Below, one piece after another: positions 1-10,468 of a stretch of 64,000 nucleotides of DNA. Position 1 is the stretch's first letter, and the number at the start of each line of letters is the position of its first letter. Below the pieces are notes generated by a model. It saw only the letters and a program-made list of their open reading frames with translations, was not told the DNA's origin and ran no database searches. A program made the translations under genes and the position numbers. Source of the DNA: Isoetes taiwanensis (taxonomy: Eukaryota; Streptophyta; Lycopodiopsida; Isoetales; Isoetaceae); NCBI GenBank assembly GCA_021234155.1, contig JAJEKV010000030.1, positions 12,832,718 to 12,896,717 on the forward strand, written 5' to 3'.

Positions 1-1041
1 CTCCAGAATGTTGTAGATGTTTATGGATCACTTCATTCCAAAAATAGATTATTTTTTTTAGCGCAATAGCCCAACCCTGGGTGTCACGTTATCTTGAAGC
101 CTAGCCTATCCACATGTAAGAAAAAATGACCTGGCCTCTTCTTGCACTATTGGATTTAGATCTATCCTGACCAACGAATTGAGAAAAATACTTGCTTCAT
201 GACTTTTGGGGAAGGGACGTGGTTTTTCTCGCGCTTCTATAATTGCTGGATTTGAGACGATCTCCATAATTTTCTCGCGCTTCTGGGGCCTGCTACCGCA
301 TCTCAACAATTTTTTAATCTAGTGGAAACCCTGCTGGCAAATCTTTGTTTTTGGCGAGCATATTATCTAGTCTTTCTTTCTTTCCATCCTCAAATCCTGG
401 CAAGCTTTGCATTTCTGGCTTTTGTTTTTCCTTTCGCATCTCACTGGCAAATGCTTATGGAGTGGTCTGGGCTGTTTTGATTCTTTGCCATGATTCGACT
501 TCCTTTTCTTGAAGTACTCTATTGGGGCTGCATTTTTCTTTTCGCCTTCCAAGCTTGTAGATTTGTTCTCTTTTGTGGGCAACTAGAAGGCCCAATTGCA
601 TTTAGAGCTAAAAGATCCATCGTTATAGGTTAACGATGGCGATGCCATGACCTTTTGTCATCTAAATGCATATCCAGATTACCCATTTCCATCAATGCCG
701 AAGTTACTCAGACAGTCCTTCTCTAATCCAGCATTTGCAAGAAATCCATGGAGGTTTCTTTGCATTGCGTTGAGTGCAAATATGTGCAAGTGAAGTCGTA
801 AAGTAGATATAGGTTAGTCCGCTCTCTGTGGTGGGAGCATCATTCCCCTCAACCTCGCCTCATCTAGTTTGCTGCAGACATTCTTACTTTGGTTAAGACG
901 TTTGATCCAAAGCATTTCTGTACTGTGATTGTTCTTGAAGCAGCTTGGATAAAATAAGGCAAATTTTAAAGATACATCATGCTATATCTCGTAAGTTTGG
1001 CACAAGAATGTTTTGACATTCTCACTGAGTTTCTGGCACAT
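1..1041. other. No recognised gene
   Basis: No recognisable gene. Two short lysine/arginine-rich open frames lie in tandem on the minus strand (582-367 and 309-106), separated by a 57-base gap. They have no motif I can name and could be a decayed gene or chance. The rest is ordinary mixed-composition DNA. Confidence 0.4.
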
Positions 1042-1143
1042 TCTAGAATGGGAAAACGACAAAAACCTCCCGTAGATATGCTTCTCATTCATCTCAGCAG
1101 ATTTTCTACAATGGTGGATAGTGGGTAGCCGCACACATGTGAA

Positions 1144-1345
1144 CTACCCATGAAAAAATAAAGGGAATGTCCAATTATATAACTTGGACCCCATGAAATA
1201 CAATGCTAATAGATGTTTGGCTTGTGTACCTGCCGAAAGCTTATCACCGGGATTAAAAAGCCCCGCCCTTACGGGTTTTCGAGGAAAAACCCTAGTGATA
1301 AGCCTTCGGCAAGGGGCTTGGACAAATGTAAGGCTGAGAATTCGC
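1144..1345 (-). repeat. Structured repeat resembling a LINE 3' end (SINE or truncated LINE candidate)
   Basis: A 17-bp stem with one mismatch pairs 1231-1247 with 1295-1311. Its loop contains a GGATTAAAAA core followed by a C-run and TTACG. The same core in a similar hairpin occurs at 29389-29443, at the 3' end of the minus-strand LINE in this window, in the same orientation. The minus-strand 3' end near 1144 runs into a T/A-rich tail. Two stem-bearing units of about 53 bp, each ending in a CACGCG-containing segment, follow at about 1430-1535. I infer a SINE or 5'-truncated LINE whose tail matches a partner LINE. Confidence 0.45.
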
Positions 1346-1570
1346 TCCCAAAACCCACGAATGGAGAAGTCGAAGCTGCTGCCGCTTGCCAACCTGTACC
1401 TGCACATCACCAACACTAGAAAAATGTGACAAACCAAACCTCCCAAAGTGGAGGGGCTGATCACGCGAGCCACGCGACAATAAAACAAAACCTCTTCAAA
1501 TAGAGGGGCTGGTCACGCGTGCCAGCCAGGCGACAAATACATTAAACAATTAAGGGGGGGAAAGGGTGGG

Positions 1571-1756
1571 TTTCAAAGAAAAGAGAATAAGGTACTGCTG
1601 AGAGAGAAGAGGAAGCGCCGATGAGATGTTGATGAAGAACCTCGCCTAATATAGCGATCTCCCAACCAGAGAAGGCATGCACCGCATGCATGCATGCAAG
1701 ACATGCATGCTCGCCCCATTCTAGAATTTCGATCCGAGGGCTCGGATCGATGGGAT
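1571..1756. repeat. 186-bp direct repeat, copy 1
   Basis: This copy matches 1951-2136 over 186 bp, with only two substitutions seen by eye. It overlaps sequence equivalent to the 3' coding end of the methyltransferase-like pseudogene, so it is a duplicated piece of that gene's tail. It contains a run of ATGC/GCATGC repeats and ends in an inverted repeat at 1714-1768. Confidence 0.85.
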
Positions 1757-1768
1757 TCTAGAATGGGG
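1714..1768. repeat. 55-bp nested palindrome
   Basis: ATTCTAGAAT at 1718-1727 recurs at 1755-1764 (itself palindromic). It encloses GATCCGAG (1731-1738) facing CTCGGATC (1741-1748). CCCC and GGGG flank the outside, so the whole segment can fold as a cruciform. Only the left and central parts are kept in the second copy near 2094-2136. Confidence 0.8.
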
Positions 1769-1840
1769 CTCGCATGAAAACGACAAAAACCTCCCGAATA
1801 AAAGAGAACTTCCTTATCAAAACGGGATCGAGGACGAAGG

Positions 1841-4054
1841 TCAAAGGATTATGGCTAAAGAAGAGGCAAGGCCGAGAAAGGACATGCCACAACATGAAAG
1901 AAATGCCAAATTGGTCAATCCAAGCAGGGAGAAGCCCCTCCCCTGCATGGTTTCAAAGAAAAGAGAATAAGGTACTGCTGAGAGAGAAGAGGAAGCACCG
2001 ATGAGACGTTGATGAAGAACCTCGCCTAATATAGCGATCTCCCAACCAGAGAAGGCATGCACCGCATGCATGCATGCAAGACATGCATGCTCGCCCCATT
2101 CTAGAATTTCGATCCGAGGGCTCGGATCGATGGGATACTCTACATTTAAGCCAAGCTCCGCCACTATTCTTCTTACGTGTTCATTTCCTGCTGCAATGGT
2201 CTGTGATGTATCCATTTCTGTATATCCTGTAGTGTTCGGGATATCCACATCCATTGCGGCAGCTATCTCTTGCATGCGCTCTGAGATCTGCGAAGTATCC
2301 AACAATTCATCCGCCAATGCCATAGAGTATCTTGTAGAGCGAACCAACTTCTGTCTCTTTGGTGAAGGACCGCCATTTAGTCTACCACTTCCAGAAGCGC
2401 CTCCAGACATTCCAATGTATTTGAAATGATGAAATGGTTTTTCTACAGAACCTGTTATTACTGGCAGGATCTTCTCAAAATTTTTGTTTAGAGCTTCCAG
2501 CTTTTTGAATTGTGGATCGAGCTCAGCAGTTGCTTTTTCTGTTTGTTCTAGCAGTGCTCTGGTTTCTTGTAACCTCTCTTCAAAGCTTTTCTGATCCAGA
2601 GCATCCAGTATTTGATCCATCTTGCTAAGATTTGTCTCCTGAGTTATCTTGATGTCTGGCATATCTGAACTGCTTGGCTTATCTGGCATTGCATTTTCTT
2701 CTTCCTCTTCATTTGCAGGCTGTGTCATCTTCTCTAAAGTTTCAAAGAAAGATCTAAGGAAACGGCATACCTTATCGTCATATTCGAAGGAAACACTGCG
2801 TTTTTCTTGCATCAGAGCAACTCTCGAAGCTGTGCCAGCCGAAAAAAAATCGAGGACACAACCATCCATTGGAACCAACTCCTTCACCATTGCATAAATA
2901 TAGGATGTCTTTGCCTGACTCTTATGGACGAAATCACCATCCATTGCTGCCCAAGAGAATTTGGGTTTACCTGTAAAATACTCCAAATATTTTTTCTTTG
3001 TTTTCATATCTACCTCCTCGTCACCAGTTAATGGATATTTCGGAAGGGGCGTGCTTTTGGGTGCACTGGTCACCTGATTCAGCCTTAACTCAAGTTTCGG
3101 CTTCACAGGCAACACACGGGCCTCACTTCTGTTTATCGTGACATGGGTCACGTAATACTGAAATTCTTTGATATTTTTTTTGCTCAGCCAGCCTTGTTCT
3201 TCATAAGCCCCAAGGGAAACGTGAGAGCTACCTTGAATCTGACTTTGGCTGTACATGCAGTTCGGCAAATGGGCAGATCTAAGGAACATGACGATATGAT
3301 AAACTTTGGCTTTTGTCATGCCTGCAATCCTGCTAAATAGATCTGTGTATTTCTTAACTTCCCATAGCGTCATGAAACTACGCATGTCAATAAAAATCAT
3401 AGTGGCATTCTCACACACCGGTGCAGAAACAGGAATACCTGACTTCGTGACATGGTGCACGGTGTGTCTCTTCTATTTCAGTTCCCTTGCCTCTTTTGGC
3501 TTTATGATCGCGATAATGGCTTCCAAAAATGCACTGGGGAGATTGCCTTGCACTGAGTTTTTATTGTAATTGTTAACATAATCAAAATCAGTGTCAACTA
3601 TATCCAGCAATCGTTGTTCAAAAAGTTCTGGAAAAGATATAGCTAACTCTTTAAAACTCCTGTATTGCTTTTCTGAAATACAGTTGACGTAGGTCAACAC
3701 TTCATGATGCATCAGTGATAGCGTTCTGATGTCCAGCGCCCTCTGTCGGCAATCAAAGCGCCCTGAATAACCGGACTAAACTTTAAAAAAAACTTTGCCT
3801 TCGAGAATCTCATCCATCAGTTGGTTGACCTCGGCATTATTCATTCCTCGAAGGTATCTTAGAAAAGTCTTGTTGAAGAACTCTTTAGATGGCTTATCTG
3901 GCAGTTCCTCCTGATCATCAGCCAGCTTGCGTGCTGCCCACTTGTTAACAACAGCAAGAAGCTTACTCCATGATTCCTCTTGCATGAAGAGGAATTGATT
4001 TTCATCCTTGAGCTCTTTAACCTTCAAGGTTGTTGTAGCTACATCAACAAAATC
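1841..4054 (-). pseudogene. Beta-class DNA methyltransferase-like domain and C-terminal tail, broken
   Basis: The frame runs leftwards from an apparent splice acceptor at 4055. It is open except for in-frame TAG codons near 3775 and 3472, with clear coding sense on both sides, so I read it as a decayed exon. The key motif is VLDFFSAGT followed by a short helix and an acidic FEYDD segment. This matches motif I (F-x-G-x-G, SAM binding) of N4-cytosine/N6-adenine methyltransferases, which in the beta class lies after the catalytic motif. Upstream, DTDFDY sits where the DPPY-type catalytic motif would be expected, so the catalytic residues look altered. A target-recognition-like segment lies between. 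The tail is acidic, then coiled-coil-like and basic. It ends inside the 186-bp repeat, where the C-terminus is probably not original. It belongs with the ParB-like exon upstream. Confidence 0.55.
1951..2136. repeat. 186-bp direct repeat, copy 2
   Basis: Partner of 1571-1756. This copy lies inside the open minus-strand frame of the methyltransferase-like pseudogene, so it is probably the original and the distal copy the duplicate. The two copies are 380 bp apart, start to start. Confidence 0.85.
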
Positions 4055-4117
4055 CTGTAAAAAATAGCTGGTCAGGATTGCGATGGCGATCTTCTAGAGC
4101 TGAAAATAAGATTTTAC
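4055..4117 (-). other. Predicted 63-base intron in the ParB-methyltransferase pseudogene
   Basis: GTAAAA donor and a TTTTTTACAG acceptor on the minus strand. Removing it keeps the reading frame (phase 0). A second predicted intron of about 73 bases lies at 4468-4540. Confidence 0.5.
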
Positions 4118-4810
4118 CTTCCAAGCGGACGAAACTGCTGTGCCTGTTGGGCCTTGTGGAGGGCATCCATAAGCCTTATGCTGATTCCTTAATTGTTGGA
4201 GCTTTTCAATTAGTGGCTCCTTATATACTGTATCTGCTATGATGTCGTTGCACTGTATGGGCAATTGAATATACTCCTTATTGGATAGATTACCATTTAG
4301 CACCCCGCTTCTTCGTTTTGCGTAAGCTTTAGCAAATTCAAGCCGTTGTTTGACATTTCCCATCATAGAACATAGAATTTGTGCAGCAAAAATACTATGA
4401 TTACCAGAAATAATATAAATTTTTTTGTTCAAGAGCTCCTCAGGGCGGGACCAAGTGATCAACTTCCTGCATTGATGTCCCATCAATTAATAGGCATTGT
4501 AAACAGGCGGTCTGACAGAGGAAAAATGCAATAAACCTTACCTTGTCACTGGGTCAATTGGCACAACATCGGCAGGCGTGAGAACCTTTGTTGGGCATCT
4601 CTTGAAGCTCCTGATTAATGTCTGTACATGATCCTTAGATCGAACCCTATGAGTTAGATTAGCAGGGGTTGTCTCACAATAAAAAATGTTGATCTTTTGG
4701 AACCAATTCACTCCCATAGAATAAAATCTTTTAAATTCCTCTAGCTTGGAGGCGGTCTGTTCAGCTAGCTTCTTTTCTCCATCCGGATTGAATTTTAATT
4801 CATCTGGCAT
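4118..4810 (-). pseudogene. ParB-like nuclease/partition-fold domain, joined to the methyltransferase
   Basis: Two apparent exons lie on the minus strand. The first (4810 to about 4541) has a K-rich helix, then a segment of the ParB type: a strand with T-x-R, followed by HVQTLIRSFK. A donor GTAAGG follows near 4540, with an acceptor CAG near 4468. The second exon gives KIYIISGNHSIFAAQ, matching the ParB box y-x-i-x-x-G-x-H-R-x-x-A-A. It ends in a phase-0 donor (AAG then GTAAAA at 4117), rejoining the methyltransferase exon at 4054 through a 63-base intron. ParB-methylase fusions are known from phages and mobile elements; the fusion here is inferred from splice phase. The usual arginine of the G-x-H-R box is serine, so nuclease or NTPase activity is doubtful. 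Confidence 0.5.
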
Positions 4811-5703
4811 ACGCGAAGTAGATGGCCATGTTAACAGGGAAGTCTTAGCTATAGGATTGGTAGACGAGGTGGGAGTAGACGAAGTAGAGGGCTGTCTTGT
4901 CTCTTCAGTGTTTAAATTTCAAAGTTTAATCTTGAATGTACTTATCTTCTTGGGAAGAGGTGCCTTTTGTGTATCTGAATCCCTTACTGGAAGTGGCATA
5001 AGCATATTTTGAGCAGACGGGTCGACAACGGCAGAACCGCCTGGATTTGTATTCTGCACAGGCGGAGATGACCTAAGGATTCTTTTGGAGTCGATGGTTC
5101 ACCTGCAACTGCCAATGGGACCACAGTTTTTTTCTTGGCAACTGCCCGCAACCAGTTCGTGTCCATCCGGGAAGGCATCTTGTTGTCCTTTGTAGCCTTC
5201 AATGCAATAGAAGGAGGTTTTTTGTCAGCAGAAAAGCCCTTCCTACACATGCTGAAGCCAACAATTATATCCCTATTGCACTTTATCCCTGATAGGCTCA
5301 ACGAATTATAAGATGGCAGGTTCCAGCCATATCCTTTGGCACTAGTAGGTACCCCCTTGCCACTAGCAAGCTTATTCGCTTTGCTTGCAGTCATGATAGA
5401 AGGATCATAGTTTTGTCAGCGCAAAACATACTCCACAAACTATAGTTGTTGTGTATCCTCCACGCTGCATATGATTGCATCCTGGACATTATTTTTTGTG
5501 CCTTCCCACATAGTGACTATTATGCCCATCTGTTCAAAGTCTTCTGGCCCCTTTCCGTTCCTCAAAAACAGACATAAGTCCTTCCGTCGATCTCTTGCCA
5601 CATGTGGTTTGGCTGGAGCTATTTCCATGCACCACTTTCGACTTCTATCAGGAGTTACGATGCGCATAGGTTCCACGTTGGGCCCGCGGAAAAGCTCGAG
5701 GGC
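4811..5703 (-). pseudogene. N-terminal part of the ParB-methyltransferase pseudogene
   Basis: Coding-like frame pieces precede the ParB exon. One piece (5703 to 5440) follows a strong acceptor, TTTTATTTTCTACTTGCAG, and contains FRGPNVEPMRIVTPDRSRKW. A second (5394 to about 5090) has a basic, low-complexity sequence. A single-base frameshift near 5075-5095 moves it to a frame rich in P and S, which then meets an in-frame TGA near 4920 and continues straight into the ParB exon. No domain is recognised; it may be a linker or DNA-binding tail. The stop and frameshift show this copy is dead. Confidence 0.4.
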
Positions 5704-5764
5704 TGCAAGTAGAAAATAAAAGTGATAAGTGACACCTTGACTTGGCAAATAACACAGAAGGAAC

Positions 5765-6022
5765 GCGGTCGCGATCTTTACAAGCATGTCAAAGACATTG
5801 CTAACAGACACAGGTCGCAAGGAACGCGCCCGCGATCCTTGTGAGCAGTCATGATATGTTAAAGAAGAAAAGTGCTCAAAAGGTTCGCGCCCGCGATAGT
5901 TTTGAGCAATACATCCAAACTATAATACATTTACTGGTGAAAGGAATCGCGACCGCGATTCTCACAGGCATTAAGACTGTGAAAATAGAGAAATAATGCT
6001 CGTGAAGATCGCGGTCGCGATC
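5765..6022. repeat. Five-copy array of CGCGAT palindromes at 61-62 bp spacing
   Basis: The CGCGAT core begins at 5770, 5831, 5892, 5954 and 6016, giving intervals of 61, 61, 62 and 62 bp. Each core is the right half of a motif of the form (GAT)CGCG-N-CCGCGAT(C); the last copy, 6007-6022, is a near-perfect 16-bp palindrome. A GAGCA or similar pentamer follows about 5-8 bp after several cores, so more than the core is conserved. A worn sixth copy may sit near 6078-6086. The regular phase and position between divergent genes suggest protein-binding sites (transposase, ParB-like protein or regulator); that role is inferred. Confidence 0.85.
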
Positions 6023-7110
6023 CTTTCGAGCATATATGTTGCTAAAAACAGGACAAGTAATGCTAGAACGATAGCAGTGGTCGTGAAAAGCGCGGAAAAT
6101 ACCTTCTTTTAGGGCGGCTTATCGAGACATGGCGGCGGTCGAAGGCGCTTGAAAATTTTTTATGGCGCTCTTGAAAAGGTTCGCGATGTAGCTGAATTCT
6201 GGAATTTTCTTGAATTTATAGAATGGGGATCATTAATGGCCCGTCATAATGACTGCCATAAATTTGATTTCCGGCGGTCGCAATAAATTCCGCGGGCGAA
6301 TTAAATTAAGCCGGCGAAACAAATTCTGGCAGCAGTTCCAGAATATTCTTAAAAGGGGCGAAATCCAAACTTTTATTCTATATACAGACGTCAGCACCAA
6401 GTTCAAAATTCTGTACCATGTGGCAGGGGAAGGAGAACTGACTAGTCAAGGCATGTCAGTTTAAATGAGATAGTGACACTCACAATACAGCATCGGACGT
6501 TATGCAGGACAACATAATACTCACAGCACGCGAGTTTAATTAGGAAAATCACAGTCACAATACGGCACAGAAAGGCCCCGCCGAAACTACCTAAATTTGA
6601 AATTCAAAAACATTTGTCCCAGCTTCAGAGCCACATTAGCCATTCATTGGAATTGGACTCGGGGAGGAGGCTATTGAGGCGCTGAATATTTCTTCGAAGC
6701 CAATCGTTTGAAATTGCAAGGATTTGAGGCGCTCAATAGCAAAGGGAAGGCGATCTAGAATATTTATAGAGATTTTCCTAGAGCTTCGACTGATGCATCC
6801 TATGAAGAGTCTAAACAGGCAAGTCATACTATTAAAACATTGTGTATCATCTATATAACTTCTTTATATCATTTTAACGTCTTTATATCTAATGAACGAG
6901 TTAGAGAGCAGTAGTTAGACGTTTCTATACTATATACTTCGTGAGGTAGTCTGAAATGAATTTCAGAACATAAATATCAACCTGGCAGAGCAGTCAAATC
7001 GTCAATTGCTTTCCAAAAACCATAATTCTACAGACATTGCTTCACATGTCTTTCTTCACACTGACTAATTCAATGTCCGTTGCTTGAACAGATCTGCTCG
7101 TCCTCAATTA

Positions 7111-7126
7111 GATCGCGACGGCAATC
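7111..7126. promoter_or_regulatory. CGCG palindrome, proximal copy A
   Basis: Imperfect GATCGCG-type palindrome of the same family as the array at 5765-6022, within a shared context (CTCA, TTAGATCGCG, ATCTT, ATCAGCT). It lies about 245 bp before the DUF7869 start codon. Confidence 0.6.
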
Positions 7127-7239
7127 TTCATCAGCTTTAAACAAGTATATCTCAGCACTCTAGCAAACGTGTTTTTGCATTGGAGCAAACGTGTCTCAGC
7201 ATTGGAATGTACTTGTACAAGCCCGAGAGTCCTCAGCTA

Positions 7240-7255
7240 GATCGCGGGCGCGATC
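7240..7255. promoter_or_regulatory. CGCG palindrome, proximal copy B
   Basis: GATCGCGGGCGCGATC, a 16-bp palindrome matching the array copy at 6007-6022 except at the centre. Flanks resemble copy A (CTCAGCTA before, GGTCAGCT after). It lies 115 bp upstream of the ATG at 7370, a fit for an operator or a transposase-binding site. Confidence 0.65.
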
Positions 7256-7369
7256 TTGGTCAGCTCTGGTTTTTCTTGCTATTCAACTTTTTCCCTCATA
7301 AAAGCATTTAGTGCTACGTATCATTGCCACCGCAATTTCTAATAGCAGTATCGACCCTGTCAATTCAAG

Positions 7370-10300
7370 ATGGCTGAATCAAGATCTATATTATTCAGCG
7401 GTGTCAAAGTTGGCAAGGGCAAAGTACATGGCTTCAACAAACATCACAACTTGCCCTTGCCCCGGGGCACCGTGGTAGTGTCTATGGATAAGATTGTGGA
7501 TGGCAGCATACCCTTGCCATATTCGGAAGCCAATATTTCAATACTCGGAGATATCGGGAGTTTCATTCTATGGCCTGTTAATTGTATAGCGTCCCTCGCC
7601 CCCGAAAGTGACATATCGACTCTACCAGCGCAGTTAAAAAAAAAATAACTGGCAGGTAGTCGAAGACGAGGAAAGTCCATTCAAGCAAACTTGTTCTGAT
7701 AGAGGCATTTCAAGGGATGAGCTGGTGGAGAGGAACTGCATGCTGATGCATGACTGTTGCTACATGCCATATGCACACGGTGTGATCATTTTCACTGATC
7801 CTAACCAGGCAGTTGGTGACATAAGGTTAGGGAAAGACTTCCTGGCTGCCACCGTGATGAAGATATGCCCTATGCCAGAGAAGCCGTCTATGAGATGCCA
7901 AGCTTGTGCTGAAATGCCGCAACTGCACGATTTGGTCAGGTGGTCCAATGCCTTCGTGTTAGTAGACAATATCCCGGTATCGACTCTCATAAAGGCAGTG
8001 AAAGAACATAACATCGAGACAGAACCCTATGCAATGCAAGCGGAAGTTCCTAAGACTCGAAAGAGGTCTTATATAATGGTGAATCGAACACCGCAAACAC
8101 CTGCCACCCCATGTAAGGTTGATAAGAAGATCACTGTGGCCTCTATTCTAGACTTCAAATCCACGATTTGCTGCATTCGTAGATGTTGTGCCTTTTTCTC
8201 CACCTGCGAGATCAAATGCATGCGAAGTTTCTTTTGGAACATGAGTGCATCGGACAAGACCACTTTTGCTTATAACATGCTTGACCTATGCTCAGAAAAT
8301 GGGCAAGTCCGGAAGGTGATGCTGAATAACAAGCATGTATGCTTGAAAGCATGGCACAAAGCTTACAACATTCCAATGCCAACTTTCTATAAGTGGCGAC
8401 TTTTCCTTGCTGGTCATAGAGTTGCTGAACATGGCAATACGTGCTCAACCAAGGTCGCACACTCTAGCAGGAAATGCCCTGCTGTCTATATACATAGATG
8501 AGAATGCAGAGACGATGCCCCACAGGTCAAAAATCACTAATGAAGGTGTGAGAGCGAATGTGAAGAGGCTCCCTTCCGTCCTAACAAAGAAGGACATTAT
8601 CCATGAGGTGGATGCCAGTGTAATGGAGATGACAGGCAAGCACATTTCCCCATCTTCATTCTTAGGTGGATGGAAGTTACACCACCCAGAGGTTGCAATT
8701 GCAAAAAGGATAGCTTTCTCCAAGTGCAATAGCTGTATTGTAATAAAAGAGAAAATGGCTAAGACAAGAGATCCAATAGAGAGAAGAGAATTGCAAATCG
8801 AAAGGAAGGCACACATGACAGCACATATTTCTTGTAGGAGCCTGTATTGGTCGTGGAGAGCTTTATCGCATCGTGCTCCTGAGCAAGCTCTGACAATCAT
8901 TCATGATAAGATGGATCAGAACAAGACAATGGTACCTAGATTGGAGAAGTTAGCCAAATCAGTGTGGAGAGGAGAACGCTTGAAAGTAAGTGTGATAGGT
9001 GCATTGATGCATGGCCATGGTATTGGCGCTCTGGGCCATTTTTCACTAGATTTATGGAAGGATGATTCTAATTTTCATATTGGGTCCTTGAACCATACGC
9101 TTAAAACCCTGGAGGATGCTTCGAGAGACAACTTGGGCCATTTAAGAGAAGTTGAGCGCCCTGATTGTGCATGGGGAGCAACAGTCCTCAACACTATGGC
9201 ATTGAGGACTAGAAAGGTCAATAACAGTGGACAAGAATTTATGGCCCCTCCTAATGCTCCAGTTCACCCCAAACATCTACCTAGAAGGCTATATTTACAA
9301 CTGGACAATTGCTCTGGCCAGAACAAGAACTCTTTTTTTCTACCTTTCTTATCTCGTATGGCTGGGGTTTTTTGATCAGATACAGCTTGGCTTTATGATG
9401 GTCGGCCACACCCATGATGACATTGATGCACTGTTCAGAAATTACTCAACGTTATTGCGCAGGTCGGATGCACTCACTATTCCTGAACTAATACAGCTAT
9501 TTCGAGAATGTAGTACCAAAGCACCGGCGCCGTACCTAGTCACTGAAGTTCCTGATTGGAAGTCATTTGTGAAAGGATACATTCCAGACAAGAAGGATCG
9601 CTTGGTTGGGCACCTGGAGCCCCTACTCTTTAAATTTGTCATAAAAGATGGATGGCCACTTATGTATTACAAGATGAGGCCAGGGCATCGAGAATGGCTC
9701 CCTGAGAATGGAATAAGAATGTGGAAGGCAGGTGCTGATGGTATGTCAATAATACCTATTGGAACACCTAAGGCTGTGAAGCCATATGATAGCCTCAAAG
9801 ATATGGGTGCCTTACGATCGTCCATTGCGAAGTAGATGATGCATTGGGCAAACATATCTCATGGTGGTGTGAACTCATGGTCTAATGCCTACATGAATGA
9901 GGTTATTGACTACTGGTCGACTCTGATGCATGCACTTGGACATGTCCCATCTGGAACTCAGGAAATTAGAGACTTCTGGCTTTAGACAGTCCGTGCTAAT
10001 GGAGCCTGAGTCACTAATGCTCGACGAGTATATAACACCTCTGCACTATGTCGGCCCTGCAAAGGATAAACCACAGAACCCAGTTGAAACATTCGATCCA
10101 TACCAAGATGTCAAGAAGGGTATGCTCTTGCTCATTAAACCAGGAAACTCATCTCCTGCATGGATGGCCTTTGCTGAAGAGGATCCTATGCAAGATCCAA
10201 CTCTTCCCCACTACGAAGAGGTGTTTGTGTCTTGTGGGAGCCGATAGCAAGAAAAGGTACCTCTTATGAACAACAATATAGGGACTGCTGGCATAAAAGG

Positions 10301-10468
10301 TGGAGGCCAAATCCGAACGACAGGCCGCATTATCAACATCTCAAAACCATAGACTATGGTTGGTCAGTCAAGGACAAGCCTCAGATGGTAGTGATACCTG
10401 CGAGTGTAGCGGCTCAATTACAAGAATTACTGGATAAAGAGGCCTCAGAGGACGGAGATGAAACTTGA
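7370..10468 (+). pseudogene. DUF7869-type integrase-like protein with DUF8039-like N-terminus, frameshifted
   Basis: Starts at ATG 7370 in good context. The first 90 residues contain a LPRGTVVVS...LPYSEANI...GSFILWP pattern like the DUF8039 domain found in transposon-associated plant proteins. A frameshift in an A9 run near 7640 leads to a similar segment (GVIIFTDPNQAVGDIRLG). Next comes a Cys-rich block (about 8160-8220) and a YNI-type helix block (AWHKAYNIPMPTFYKWR). The core is YLQLDNCSGQNKN, then VGHTHDDIDALF, the signature of DUF7869, whose D-N and H-T-H-D-D-I-D residues look like an RNase-H-fold active site. The C-terminus has a W-rich block (DCWHKRW). Breaks: near 7640, between 8407 and 8501, a T6 run at 9369-9374, TAG at 9833, near 9985 and near 10235. 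Two of the six are in homopolymers. The family is widespread in seedless plants; activity is unproven. Confidence 0.7.

Larger units (their letters stand above)
5704..7369. other. Intergenic region between the divergent pseudogenes
   Basis: No gene is recognised beyond the two gene starts. The region is marked by repeated CGCGAT palindromes (separate entries), a GC-rich decayed stretch at 6060-6310, and an AT-rich stretch at 6830-7080. A minus-strand open frame at 6827-6636 could be an upstream exon of the methyltransferase-like gene but has no recognisable motif. Confidence 0.5.

Noticed and set aside
5765-6022. CRISPR-like repeat array
   Set aside because: The repeat is a short palindrome within a longer weakly conserved unit, the host is a plant, and there are no cas genes. 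Treated as a protein-binding array.
6249-6464. Plus-strand ORF in the intergenic region
   Set aside because: Lies in the decayed GC-rich stretch and has no motif.
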